A stretch of 34,480 nt of DNA from CAMDBL01 sp964498125 (GCA_964498125.1 CAZCGE010000116.1:1-34480); one strand, 5' to 3'; positions 1-6,637 are shown, counted from the stretch's first letter. Program-made: numbers and translations. Notes: a model not told the origin generated them from the sequence alone.

Positions 1-51
1 CAGATACGCCCAGAAACGCTCGGTGCTCGCGTCCGATTGCTGGCTGTCCAT
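1..51 (-). CDS. 5' end of an unidentified protein, cut by the window edge
   Basis: Seventeen codons starting with ATG at 51 are open to the left edge and read MDSQQSDASTERFWAYL. A strong ribosome binding site, GGGAGG, lies six bases before the ATG, which is the main reason to believe this start. Too little protein is visible to name a family. The gene would be transcribed leftward, away from the brnT side, so its promoter should lie in the gene-free stretch to its right. Confidence 0.45.
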   Translation of the reverse strand, partial: MDSQQSDASTERFWAYL

Positions 52-308
52 CCGTGCCTCCCGCAAAGCGAGTCAGGCACATCGCTGATTCGCAGCGGTT
101 GACGACGATGACAAAGTGACTCAGTACAATTAGCGCGGCCCCTGCGTCAGCGGTTTTGGACTCAACGTTGTTTCCGCGCGTAACCCAACGTCGCGGGCAC
201 CACGTCGCGTCATGCACCAAGGGGACTTCCAAGTGGTCGCGCGCGGAGTGACCGTATGCATCATACTGCACCACATGCGGCCGCGCCAACCGACATGAAC
301 TGAGCTTC

Positions 309-366
309 ATGTGCGTGGAGCTGCGCATGTGCGACGGTCGTGCTACCCGCCGGCGATCTGCGGCAG
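309..366. repeat. left copy of a 58-bp direct repeat flanking brnTA
   Basis: These 58 bases match 1231-1288 with only four differences and no gaps; the first 25 bases are identical. The right copy is the 3' end of moaD plus its downstream flank, so this copy is a detached duplicate of that gene end. The brnTA pair lies exactly between the two copies. The divergence suggests an old duplication. Confidence 0.8.
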
Positions 367-369
367 CAT
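343..369 (-). pseudogene. remnant of a moaD 3' end
   Basis: Read on the minus strand this encodes MLPQIAGG followed by TAG, matching the last residues LPQIAGG of the intact MoaD-like protein at 1265-1510. The similarity stops just upstream (rightward), where the brnT promoter begins. Only the gene tail was copied, so it is non-functional. The leading Met is coincidental. Confidence 0.5.
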
Positions 370-400
370 CCGGCCTTCGCGCCGCCCCACCGGCTTGCAG

Positions 401-437
401 GATTTGCAAATCGGGTGAACCCGATCCACTATAGTGG
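401..437 (+). promoter_or_regulatory. brnTA promoter with three abutting palindromes
   Basis: Three perfect dyad elements follow each other: GATTTGCAAATC (401-412), a 7-bp stem ATCGGGT/ACCCGAT with a 2-base centre (410-425), and CCACTATAGTGG (426-437). A -35-like TTGCAA (404-409) and a -10-like CACTAT (427-432) are 17 bases apart. The last palindrome covers the -10 box and ends two bases before the brnT ATG. This fits a promoter repressed by its own antitoxin through the palindromes. The operator role is inferred from position, as known for BrnA and other type II antitoxins. Confidence 0.5.
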
Positions 438-439
438 TA

Positions 440-718
440 ATGCAGGACGACCGCTTCGAGTGGGATGACGACAAGGCCGCGAGCAACCTGCTGAAGCACA
501 AGATCAGCTTCGCGGGAGCTTGCCGCGTCTTCGACGACCCGCGAGGATTCGACGAGGACGACCCCGACCTGGACGAGCAACGCTGGCTCAAGGTCGGCAT
601 GGTGAACGGCGTCATCCTAGCCGTCGTCTACACCGAGCGCGGCTTCCGCATCCGCATGATATCTGCCAGGAAGGCCAAATCTTATGAGCAAGACCGCTAC
701 CACAGGCAAGGCTACTAA
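440..718 (+). CDS. brnT: BrnT-family toxin (DUF497)
   Basis: A 92-residue protein with the family hallmarks: an N-terminal FEWDDDKAASNLLKHKISFA block, then VFDDP, and a C-terminal GFRIRMISARKA. BrnT toxins have an RNase fold of the RelE type, stop growth by cutting RNA, and are neutralised by BrnA. The ATG at 440 is preferred over an upstream GTG at 434 because family members start just before the FEW motif, and the GTG lies inside the promoter palindrome. No ribosome binding site is visible and the putative -10 box is so close that the transcript may be leaderless. The gene overlaps the antitoxin gene by 35 bases, toxin first, which is the usual order for this family. Confidence 0.85.
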   Translation: MQDDRFEWDDDKAASNLLKHKISFAGACRVFDDPRGFDEDDPDLDEQRWLKVGMVNGVILAVVYTERGFRIRMISARKAKSYEQDRYHRQGY

Positions 719-1052
719 GTCCGGCCCCCTCCCGCCCGGCGACGACGGCATGGACTGGGACGCCGTGCGCGCCATGACCGACGAGGATATCGACGCCGGC
801 GCCCTGTCCGATCCCGACAACCCGCCGATCCCGCCGGAGCGGCTGGCTCGCATGCGCCGCGTCTCGCCGGCCAAGTTCATCCGTCAGAGACTCGCCATGA
901 GCCAGGAGACCTTCGCGGCAACCTACGGCATCCCGCTGGACACGCTCGCGGCATGGGAGCGGCACGAGGCCGAGCCGAGCCCGGCGGAACTCTCCTACTT
1001 GCGGGCCATCGAGCGCTCGCCCGAGGCGACGCGGGCGCCGGAGCCGGCATAG
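684..1052 (+). CDS. brnA: BrnA-like antitoxin with XRE-type helix-turn-helix
   Basis: A 122-residue protein. Residues 24-53 (MDWDAVRAMTDEDID through ALSDPDNPPIPPE) resemble the toxin-binding part of BrnA antitoxins. Residues 64-109 form a helix-turn-helix with FIRQRLAMSQETFAATYGI and LAAWERHEAEPS, the pattern of XRE/HigA-like repressors. The start has an AGGAAGG ribosome binding site inside the toxin gene, so the two are translationally coupled. Expected roles are binding and neutralising the toxin, and repressing the shared promoter at 401-437. The last ten or so residues are Pro/Ala-rich and probably disordered. Confidence 0.8.
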   Translation: MSKTATTGKATKSGPLPPGDDGMDWDAVRAMTDEDIDAGALSDPDNPPIPPERLARMRRVSPAKFIRQRLAMSQETFAATYGIPLDTLAAWERHEAEPSPAELSYLRAIERSPEATRAPEPA

Positions 1053-1230
1053 CGGCGATCACGGCCAAAGTTGCGCCGCGCGACAGCAGCCCGAGACGAC
1101 GCCTGTCGTCACGTCGTTGGCGCCCGGACCCCGCGACAGCCATTGAGAACCGAGGGTCAAGGGGCGGGTCCACCCCGCCACACCGCGGCACCCTACAGCT
1201 GACGCCGCACATGCACGTCCGGTTCTTAAC

Positions 1231-1288
1231 ATGTGCGTGGAGCTGCGCATGTGCGGCGGTTGTACTACCCGCCCGCGATCTGCGGCAG
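1231..1288. repeat. right copy of the 58-bp direct repeat, covering the moaD end
   Basis: Matches 309-366 at 54 of 58 positions. It covers the last codons of moaD and its 3' flank. It also takes part in an inverted repeat: CGCCGCACATGC (1203-1214) pairs with GCATGTGCGGCG (1247-1258). That inverted repeat lies just past the moaD stop in its direction of transcription and could act as its terminator, although no U-run follows. The 1053-1264 gap holds nothing else recognisable except a small hairpin near 1163. Confidence 0.75.
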
Positions 1289-1510
1289 GATGTACACATC
1301 GCTGTCGGGCAGGATGTCCTGCAGCAAGGCATCCTGATAAATCTGCCCATCGATGGCGACGGCCAACCCATCTTCGAGATGCGGCGCAAGCTCGGGAAAG
1401 CGCTGGCCGAGGCGCTCGAACAGCTGGCGGACATTGGCAACCTCCAGCTCCACGCTCGAGACGCCGCCGGTGAACTGCCTGAGATTGGCGAACAAGGTGA
1501 CATGCGCCAC
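1265..1510 (-). CDS. MoaD/ThiS-family ubiquitin-like sulfur carrier
   Basis: An 81-residue protein of the beta-grasp sulfur-carrier fold. It starts MAHVTLFANLRQFTGG, has the central LFERLGQRFPELAPHLEDGLAVAIDG block typical of MoaD, and ends in Gly-Gly, the residue pair that is adenylated and thiocarboxylated in MoaD and ThiS. None of the other molybdopterin or thiamine genes is in view, so whether it serves molybdopterin synthase or another sulfur-transfer pathway is open. It is divergent from the Cas2-like gene, and one SOS-type box (1615-1629) lies about 105 bases upstream of its start. Its 3' end is duplicated at 309-366. Confidence 0.8.
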   Translation of the reverse strand: MAHVTLFANLRQFTGGVSSVELEVANVRQLFERLGQRFPELAPHLEDGLAVAIDGQIYQDALLQDILPDSDVYILPQIAGG

Positions 1511-1614
1511 GGCGGTTAAGTCCCTATCGCATTGTATTTATTTTGTTTTTCCGAACATCGTCACGTTGCAGCGCGAACCCACGCCATCTGCCGGACACTT
1601 TAACTCCCTCACTG

Positions 1615-1629
1615 GAACAAAAATGGAAC
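1615..1629 (-). promoter_or_regulatory. LexA (SOS) box facing moaD
   Basis: The plus strand reads GAACAAAAATGGAAC, a perfect GAAC-N7-GAAC. On the minus strand this is GTTC-N7-GTTC, the established LexA operator of Alphaproteobacteria, and the spacer is A-rich as in well-known boxes. It lies in the divergent region between moaD and the Cas2-like gene. Regulation by LexA is inferred from the match. Confidence 0.65.
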
Positions 1630-1662
1630 TTATCCAGTGACAGCGTCGGCGAGTCATGCCAT

Positions 1663-1677
1663 GTTCCTTTTATGTTC
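1663..1677 (+). promoter_or_regulatory. LexA (SOS) box facing the Cas2-like gene
   Basis: Reads GTTCCTTTTATGTTC, a perfect GTTC-N7-GTTC in plus orientation, 55 bases before the ATG of the Cas2-like gene. It is the second such box within 63 bases and has the opposite orientation to the first. Two exact matches so close together are very unlikely by chance. No clear -35/-10 pair could be assigned around it. Confidence 0.65.
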
Positions 1678-1732
1678 TTGATCCCGTCGGTGCCGCGTCA
1701 CGCCCCTCGAGTTTGCCAGAGAGAGAAAAATC

Positions 1733-2098
1733 ATGCGCACCTTCCTCATTTCCTACGACCTTGCCAAGCCCCACCGCAACAAGCATGTCCTGGCCCAAGT
1801 CATCATGAGCCTCGGCCAGTCCTGGGCGCGGCCGCTCGACCAGACGTGGTATGTGCGGGCGGAAGCGCAAGATGAGGACACCATCGAGGGCAAGCTGTCG
1901 CCGCTGCTCGACAACGACGACGGGCTGATCGTCCAGGCCGTGCTGGAAGAGGCCGTGCTCACCAACACGGCGCTGCGCTGGTTCCGGCAGCGGCGGGCCG
2001 GCGTCGACGTCATCCCCGGTGGCAATGTCCTGGCCTTCCCTGCAGCGCCGGTGGCATCCCCGCTGCAATCCGAGCTGCCGCTGAAACAGGCCAGCTGA
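1733..2098 (+). CDS. stand-alone Cas2/VapD-fold protein (SinR-like)
   Basis: A 121-residue protein. The N-terminus MRTFLISYDLAKPHRNKH, the LDQTWYVRAEA strand and the LDNDDGLIVQAVLEEA strand follow the ferredoxin-like pattern of Cas2, VapD and the small 'SinR-like' proteins, with the conserved Asp at the end of the first strand (D9). Residues 96-121 form a variable tail. Family members include endoribonucleases and Cas1 partners. No Cas1, other Cas gene or CRISPR array is present, so a role in spacer acquisition is unlikely and a toxin or RNase-like role is more plausible. The start has a purine-rich GAGAGAGA binding site. Two LexA boxes upstream suggest induction by DNA damage. Family call fairly sure, function unknown. 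Confidence 0.6.
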   Translation: MRTFLISYDLAKPHRNKHVLAQVIMSLGQSWARPLDQTWYVRAEAQDEDTIEGKLSPLLDNDDGLIVQAVLEEAVLTNTALRWFRQRRAGVDVIPGGNVLAFPAAPVASPLQSELPLKQAS

Positions 2099-2645
2099 GG
2101 GTCAGCACTGGTTTCGAGCAAGCTGCACGCTGTAGTTTGCGGCCATCGGCGCCTTTCGCCCAACGGCGCCGATCCGCACGCACTCCCCGTGCCGGCGATT
2201 TCGGGCACCGACAGTCTGCAATTGCGTTGCATGCGCACGACAAACCACCGCGCCTTCTGGCCCTTGGCCCGCTCCGCGGGACGGGGGCCAGCTGGTTCGG
2301 CCAAATTTGTCACGGTGACAGGCGTGGCCTTGGCGTGTTTCAACGTCTGAAGAGGATAGCGCAAGTCCCCGGCACTCAGCGCTTAAAATGAGCCATGATA
2401 CGATTTCCGGGGGCACGTTAGCGTCACATAAAGAGACGTTGCGGTATCCTCGTCCGGCAGACGATGCATCGCCGGCATCCAGTCGAGACGCGACTGGGAC
2501 CGCCACGATCACCCCATCTGCAACACGAATTCCCGTTGCGGCCGCGGGCTTGCATGGCGCGGGCTTGCATACGAAACGGTCGTTCCCCATCGCGCAGGGA
2601 TGGCGAACCGCAAGGCGCACAGGTTGAAGGACAGGGCGTTCAGTC
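2099..2645. other. 547-bp stretch without a recognisable gene
   Basis: Open frames exist on both strands but none resembles a family or has good start signals. Visible structure includes the hairpin at 2145-2173, a perfect palindrome TGTCACGGTGACA at 2308-2320 (operator-like), a 7-bp hairpin CCAGTCG/CGACTGG at 2479-2497, and a 12-bp direct repeat GCGGGCTTGCAT at 2544-2555 and 2559-2570. The right end should contain the promoter of the MaoC-type hydratase gene. Confidence 0.45.
2145..2173 (+). terminator. possible terminator of the Cas2-like gene
   Basis: A perfect 9-bp stem, ATCGGCGCC/GGCGCCGAT, with an 11-base loop, 47 bases past the stop codon. There is no downstream T-run, so it is at best a weak or factor-assisted terminator. 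Confidence 0.35.
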
Positions 2646-3086
2646 ATGACCATTGTAACGCGTAAGACGTACTTCTTCGAGGATCTGGAAACCGGAATGC
2701 AGGCAAGCCTCGCCAAGGTCGTCAAAGAGGCCGACATTGTCAGCTTCGCCGACGCGACTGGCGACAAGAACCCTGTGCATCTCGACGCCGCTTATGCGGC
2801 CGGCACCATGTTCAAGGAGCGTATCGCCCACGGCATGCTGACCGCCTCCTATATCTCCGCCGTTTTCGGCATGGAACTGCCGGGCCCTGGGGCCATCTAT
2901 GTTTCCCAGACCCTGAATTTTCGCGCGCCAGTCAGGATCGGCGACCGTGTGATAGCCAAAGTGCGGGTCGTCGAGCTCTATCCGGCCAAGCGCCGCGCCC
3001 GATTCGAGTGCGTCTGCCTCGTCGGCGACAAGGCGGTGCTGGAGGGCGAAGCCATGCTCATGGTCCCCGCACGCCCGGCCCTTTGA
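2646..3086 (+). CDS. MaoC-like (R)-specific enoyl-CoA hydratase (PhaJ type)
   Basis: A 146-residue single hot-dog domain. The hydratase-2 motif is clear at residues 34-50: FADATGDKNPVHLDAAYA, with the catalytic Asp40 and His45. FKERIAHGMLTASYISAVFG follows, as in the PhaJ/MaoC family. Such enzymes hydrate trans-2-enoyl-CoA to (R)-3-hydroxyacyl-CoA, linking beta-oxidation to polyhydroxyalkanoate synthesis or acting on related CoA esters. Length is standard for the monomeric PhaJ type. An AAGGA element lies about 14 bases before the ATG. A MaoC gene just before ribF is a familiar arrangement in Rhizobiales; the 114-base gap here suggests separate translation, perhaps a shared transcript. Confidence 0.85.
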   Translation: MTIVTRKTYFFEDLETGMQASLAKVVKEADIVSFADATGDKNPVHLDAAYAAGTMFKERIAHGMLTASYISAVFGMELPGPGAIYVSQTLNFRAPVRIGDRVIAKVRVVELYPAKRRARFECVCLVGDKAVLEGEAMLMVPARPAL

Positions 3087-3200
3087 TCGCGGGCAACGAC
3101 CCTGCGGCCACGAACCGGTCTTGGAACATCCGCGCGTTCGGTTTAAAGACTGGCGGAGTGGATTTCAGACCGCCAACAGGCGCTGCGGCAGGGCCAACGC

Positions 3201-4169
3201 ATGCTCGTTCAAAACGGCTTCGATCATGTTCCGTTGAACCTCAGAGGCGCGGTTCTCGCCATCGGCAATTTCGATGGCGTGCATCGCGGCCACCAAGCGC
3301 TGCTGCTATCGGCGCTGAATACCGCCAAGCGCGATCGCCACATGAGCGGCGCCATTGTTTTCGAGCCGCATCCGCGCGATTATTTCCAGCCTGAGCATCC
3401 CCAGTTCCGCTTGACGCCGCTCAACGAGAAGATCCGCCTGTTCAGAAAACTCGGGCTCGATCAGGCCGTCGTGCTGCCATTCAACGTCGGCTTGGCCAGC
3501 CTCTCGGCGGAGTATTTCATCGAGCGCATCCTGGTGGCCGGCCTGGGTGTCAGCCACGTCATCATCGGTTTCGATTTCTTTTTCGGCAAGGACCGGCGCG
3601 GCACGCCCGAAAGCTTGCGCACCGCCGGCGCCGAGTTGGGTTTTGGCGTCACCCTGATCGCGCCTGTCGCCGAGGCCGGCGAAGTGTTCTCTTCGAGCGC
3701 CATCCGTTTGATGCTGGCGCAAAGCGAAGTGCGCCAGGCCGCCCACGCGCTCGGCCACTGGTGGCGGGTGCACGGCAAGGTGGTGAGCGGCGCCAAGCGC
3801 GGCACTGGCCTCGGATTTCCAACGGCCAATATTCCCCTGCTCAAAGGCACCACGCTGGGTCACGGCATCTTCGCCGTACGCATCATCTTGCCGGACCGCT
3901 CCGTGCACGCAGGTGCTGCCTACCTGGGCACGCGCCCGACCTTCGATGACGGCAAGCCGGTGCTGGAAGTGTTTCTGTTCGACTTCGACGGTGATTTGTA
4001 TGGCCGCGACATTGAAGTCGAGTTCATCGACCTCATTCGACCCGACCGCCGCTTCGACGGCATCGACGCGCTCAAAGCGCAGATGGCCGAGGACTGCGCC
4101 AAGGCCCGCCTAATCCTCGCCGCCATGACGGCGGACGATCCCATGCGCAAGTATCCGCTCGGCGCCTGA
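3201..4169 (+). CDS. ribF: bifunctional riboflavin kinase / FAD synthetase
   Basis: A 322-residue RibF. The N-terminal FMN adenylyltransferase domain (about 1-185) has the nucleotidyltransferase signature GNFDGVHRGH (22-31), the GFDFFFGKDRRG loop (123-134) and SSSAIR (164-169). The C-terminal riboflavin kinase domain has GTGLGFPTANI (201-211) and LGTRPTFDDGKPVLEVFLFD (242-261), with the kinase's catalytic glutamate in the latter block. It phosphorylates riboflavin to FMN and then adenylates FMN to FAD in the cytoplasm. Length matches bacterial RibF. In many Rhizobiales ileS and lspA follow ribF; here a convergent glycosyltransferase gene follows instead. Confidence 0.95.
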   Translation: MLVQNGFDHVPLNLRGAVLAIGNFDGVHRGHQALLLSALNTAKRDRHMSGAIVFEPHPRDYFQPEHPQFRLTPLNEKIRLFRKLGLDQAVVLPFNVGLASLSAEYFIERILVAGLGVSHVIIGFDFFFGKDRRGTPESLRTAGAELGFGVTLIAPVAEAGEVFSSSAIRLMLAQSEVRQAAHALGHWWRVHGKVVSGAKRGTGLGFPTANIPLLKGTTLGHGIFAVRIILPDRSVHAGAAYLGTRPTFDDGKPVLEVFLFDFDGDLYGRDIEVEFIDLIRPDRRFDGIDALKAQMAEDCAKARLILAAMTADDPMRKYPLGA

Positions 4170-4178
4170 GTTGCCTTT

Positions 4179-4346
4179 TCAGTATCGATCCGCCGTAGCC
4201 TGCGGCAACACCGTCAGCTCAATGATGTTTTGTGCGTCCGCGCCATGATGCACGCGGTTGGTGGCGACGCGGATATCCGCCTCGCCATCGGCCGCGGTGT
4301 GGATGCCGGCAGCAGCATCGATGACGTGCATGACCGTTGCCGTCAC
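4179..4346 (-). CDS. possible small ORF, 55 residues
   Basis: A short frame convergent with ribF starts with GTG at 4346 (alternative ATG at 4331) and has an AAGGA ribosome binding site ten or so bases upstream. It reads VTATVMHVIDAAAGIHTA at the start and ELTVLPQATADRY at the end. The third codon positions are mostly G or C, as in neighbouring genes, which favours coding. No family is recognised. It could also be the tail of a decayed larger gene. Its stop lies ten bases past the ribF stop on the opposite strand. Confidence 0.35.
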   Translation of the reverse strand: MTATVMHVIDAAAGIHTAADGEADIRVATNRVHHGADAQNIIELTVLPQATADRY

Positions 4347-4380
4347 GCCATGTGATCCTTGTTCGCGGAGAAACGCACTC

Positions 4381-4441
4381 TAGTCCTTTATTTGTCGCAT
4401 TTTCTACGCCGAACCGGTGCCCACTTTGGCGGAAAATGCTC
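4381..4441. repeat. 61-bp interspersed palindromic element, copy 1
   Basis: An imperfect palindrome with arms GCATTTTC...GAAAATGC around an ACCGGT centre, and a TAGTCCTTT tail. It matches the element at 21440-21500 in inverted orientation at 57 of 61 positions. Elements of this type (GCATTTTC, GTGGGCACCGGTT, AAAATGCG) are widespread in intergenic regions of Rhizobiales. It lies between convergent genes, where it could form an RNA hairpin at the 3' end of transcripts. Confidence 0.8.
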
Positions 4442-4513
4442 TAACCGAGGGCGCCGGCGGCAGCGTTGTCTTCCCGCCCATCGTCAGGCCGCCCATCGTC
4501 AGGCGGCCCATGA

Positions 4514-5776
4514 TCAGGCCTCCAGAGGCGCAAATTTCGGGGTGGGCCGGCGCTGGACCGGCTGCGACGCCCACTGCTCCAGCAAGCGCACGTGTTGCGG
4601 CACCATCAGATCAAGTGAATAGTGGCGGACAATGCTCTCCCGCGCGCGCTCCCGGATAGTGCTGAACCGCTCTGGCGCCGTCAACGCCTCGTCGAGCCGG
4701 TCTGCCAGCGCCTTGTGATCGAAGAAATCGGTCAGCAGACCGTTGTCGCCGTCGCTGATCATTTCCTCGACGGGCGCGGTGCGCGAACCGATGACGAGGC
4801 AGCCGGCGGCCATCGCCTCCATCAGCGACCAGGACAGCACGTAGGGGCGCGTGAAATAGACATGCGCCGAGGACGCCTGCAGGACCGACAAATAGTGCGG
4901 CGTGTCGAGCCAGCCAGTGAAATGGACGCGCGATACGTCGAGCTGCCCCTCCAGCTCCGCCAGCATGGCTTGCTTGTAGGTCTGACCGTTAGGCAGCACG
5001 ACGGAATAATAGACAGTCTCGGTGCCGACGATCACTGCATGGCAGGCGGGATGTCGCTTCTGCACCTCAGCCAGGGCGCGCATGAACTGCGGGAAGCCCC
5101 GGAAAGGTTCCATGCCGCGCGACACATAGGTCACCAGCGGCGTACCCGGTGGCAGCTTCAGGCCCGCAAGCTCGAGGCCGGCCTGCGCGTTCGGGCGGAA
5201 TTTGCCGGTATCGACCCCATCATGTAGCACGGTCAGCTTGCTGTGGAATTCCGCCGGAAACTGCCGCTGCTGCCAGCGCGTCGGGGTGATGCCGTAGTCA
5301 CACGCCTGCAGGTCGAGCAGCGTCGGGGCATTGGACGCCCGCATGTAGAACTGGTGCTCAATCTGCAGGGGATAGGCCGGATCGAAATTGTACTCGGAGC
5401 CGTAAGCGTTGAGGTACCACTCGAAATAGCCAACCAGCGGGACATCGGGAAAAATGTCCTTGATGAACATGATCTGGCCCCAGCCGGCGTAGCCATAGAT
5501 GAGGTCGGGAATGAAGCCACTTTGTTTGAGTTCGATCGCCACTCGCGCCACGGCTTGCGCTTGGACGACCGCCTCCTCCACCTTTCTGGCGTAGGGGTGT
5601 CCCTTGGGATCGCTATCATCGGGCACAGCAAACCGCAGCTTGCGAACACCAGGCACCGACGCGATCGCCGACTGCCGGGAAATGTGGACCACGTCCTGCC
5701 CTGGCTGAGCCGCCAGATGCTGCATGACCCGATGGAACTGCCCGGGGAAGATGGGATGGATAAACAGGGTGCGCAT
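4514..5776 (-). CDS. glycosyltransferase family 4 (GT-B fold)
   Basis: A 420-residue protein starting MRTLFIHPIFPGQFHRV, a typical GT-B N-terminus in which FPGQF forms the nucleotide-binding loop. Features in order are the N-terminal acceptor domain, HDGVDTGKFRPN at the domain junction, and the donor-binding C-terminal domain with TYVSRGMEPFRGFPQFMRAL, HFTGWLD and the EX7E-like region MEAMAAGCLVIGSRTAPVEEM. The ATG at 5776 is chosen over an upstream in-frame start at 5971 because homology begins there and GGTGGGAA precedes it. It probably transfers a sugar to a polysaccharide or glycolipid acceptor, which cannot be deduced here. No other polysaccharide genes are adjacent. No signal peptide or membrane anchor is visible. 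Confidence 0.85.
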   Translation of the reverse strand: MRTLFIHPIFPGQFHRVMQHLAAQPGQDVVHISRQSAIASVPGVRKLRFAVPDDSDPKGHPYARKVEEAVVQAQAVARVAIELKQSGFIPDLIYGYAGWGQIMFIKDIFPDVPLVGYFEWYLNAYGSEYNFDPAYPLQIEHQFYMRASNAPTLLDLQACDYGITPTRWQQRQFPAEFHSKLTVLHDGVDTGKFRPNAQAGLELAGLKLPPGTPLVTYVSRGMEPFRGFPQFMRALAEVQKRHPACHAVIVGTETVYYSVVLPNGQTYKQAMLAELEGQLDVSRVHFTGWLDTPHYLSVLQASSAHVYFTRPYVLSWSLMEAMAAGCLVIGSRTAPVEEMISDGDNGLLTDFFDHKALADRLDEALTAPERFSTIRERARESIVRHYSLDLMVPQHVRLLEQWASQPVQRRPTPKFAPLEA

Positions 5777-5915
5777 CGTTCCCACCGCAATGCCGAATTC
5801 CGTCGCACACACCGCTTCGTCGCCGCGCTCGCGATCCCTCAGCTCCGACCCCCAGTTTCTTCCGCTGGCGAAAAGACGGGGCTTCGGAGCGTGCTGGTGG
5901 TTGCACGCCAGCGCT

Positions 5916-6308
5916 CTAGGATCGCTGCGGCGAGCTTTCGGCCAGCGCTGCAACATGCAGCAATCCGCCAACGATCGCGATGTTCTTCAGGAAGTGATTG
6001 AACTCAGTGTCGAACACCGGCGGCGCCGCGTTCCAGACCAGCCAGAAGCCATGGAAGATGATGCCGGCGGCGAGCGTGAAGGCGGCCAGCGCGAACGCCG
6101 CATACCTGGCATTCCAACCGGCGACCAGCATGATGCCGCCGACGATTTCCAGCACGATGGTGGCGACGAGAAACACCTCCGCCATCGGAAAGCCCTTGCC
6201 GGCCATCATGCCGGCGACAATCGGAAAAGCCATGATCTTGCGCACGCCGGAGATCAGGAAGATCGCGGCGAGCAGTGTGCGAGCAACGAGTGCTAGTGTC
6301 GGATTCAT
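5916..6308 (-). CDS. DoxX family membrane protein
   Basis: A 130-residue protein with four hydrophobic helices: the N-terminal LVARTLLAAIFLISGVRKI with the family's R/K after SG, then FLVATIVLEIVGGIMLVAG, FALAAFTLAAGIIFHGFW and a C-terminal LKNIAIVGGLLHVAAL. DoxX/DoxD-type inner-membrane proteins are linked to quinone-coupled redox reactions and oxidative stress; the substrate is not predictable. The ATG at 6308 has a GGGGGA binding site; an in-frame TTG four codons earlier is unlikely. It lies downstream of the toxin-antitoxin pairs on the same strand. Confidence 0.85.
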   Translation of the reverse strand: MNPTLALVARTLLAAIFLISGVRKIMAFPIVAGMMAGKGFPMAEVFLVATIVLEIVGGIMLVAGWNARYAAFALAAFTLAAGIIFHGFWLVWNAAPPVFDTEFNHFLKNIAIVGGLLHVAALAESSPQRS

Positions 6309-6332
6309 GGGTTCCCCCAATTTCTGCGATGC

Positions 6333-6634
6333 CTACTCGTCTGGCAGCTGATTCAGATCGCGTACCCGCGATGACGGTATGACTCGCCACACTTCGACGA
6401 TGCCATGTTCTTCATCGAGCAGATAGAAGACAGTGTAACGATAGCGCTCCAACGGCAGCCTTCTGACATTCTTCTTCGCCGTTGGCCGACCAAGCCTGGG
6501 ACGCTGAGCCAACCCCCGATACTCTTGCGCAGATATCGCGCAATGTTTCGCGCGATCTGAATACTCTTCTCCGCCCGGACCTCGTAAATCGCTGCTACGT
6601 CCCGCAGCGCGCGCCGAGTGTACCGGACCTTCAT
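6333..6634 (-). pseudogene. frameshifted ParE/RelE-type toxin, second copy
   Basis: The first 40 residues (MKVRYTRRALRDVAAIYEVR... KSIGG) are in one frame. The rest (LAQRPRLGRPTAKKNVRRLP... SSRVRDLNQLPDE) is in another. Together they align end to end with the intact toxin at 6910-7212. The break lies at the run CCCCC (6513-6517): the intact copy has one more base there. So a single-base deletion in a homopolymer disrupts the gene, or the assembly has an indel error. If real, the product would be a 93-residue protein with a wrong C-terminal half lacking the catalytic basic residues. It starts three bases after its antitoxin stop. Confidence 0.75.
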
Positions 6635-6637
6635 CGC

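Larger units (their letters stand above)
52..439. other. gene-free stretch before brnT
   Basis: About 390 bases without a convincing gene. The right half holds a copy of the moaD 3' end (309-366) and the palindrome-rich brnT promoter (401-437). In the left part, roughly 60-300, no open frame has a start, ribosome binding site and family resemblance together. It presumably carries the promoter of the leftward gene that starts at 51. Confidence 0.5.

Noticed and set aside
1733..2098. CRISPR-Cas locus suggested by a Cas2-like protein
   Set aside because: No cas1 or other cas gene, and no regularly spaced repeats anywhere in the window.
2308..2320. Palindrome TGTCACGGTGACA as a transcription-factor operator
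   Set aside because: A perfect but isolated dyad, more than 300 bases from the next gene start; nothing identifies a regulator.
2102..2767. Minus-strand frame of 221 residues
   Set aside because: It overlaps the MaoC-type gene start, resembles no family, and has no good start signal.
5243..6001. Plus-strand frame of 252 residues opposite the glycosyltransferase
   Set aside because: A mirror frame of a GC-rich gene, with high Arg/His content typical of antisense reading.
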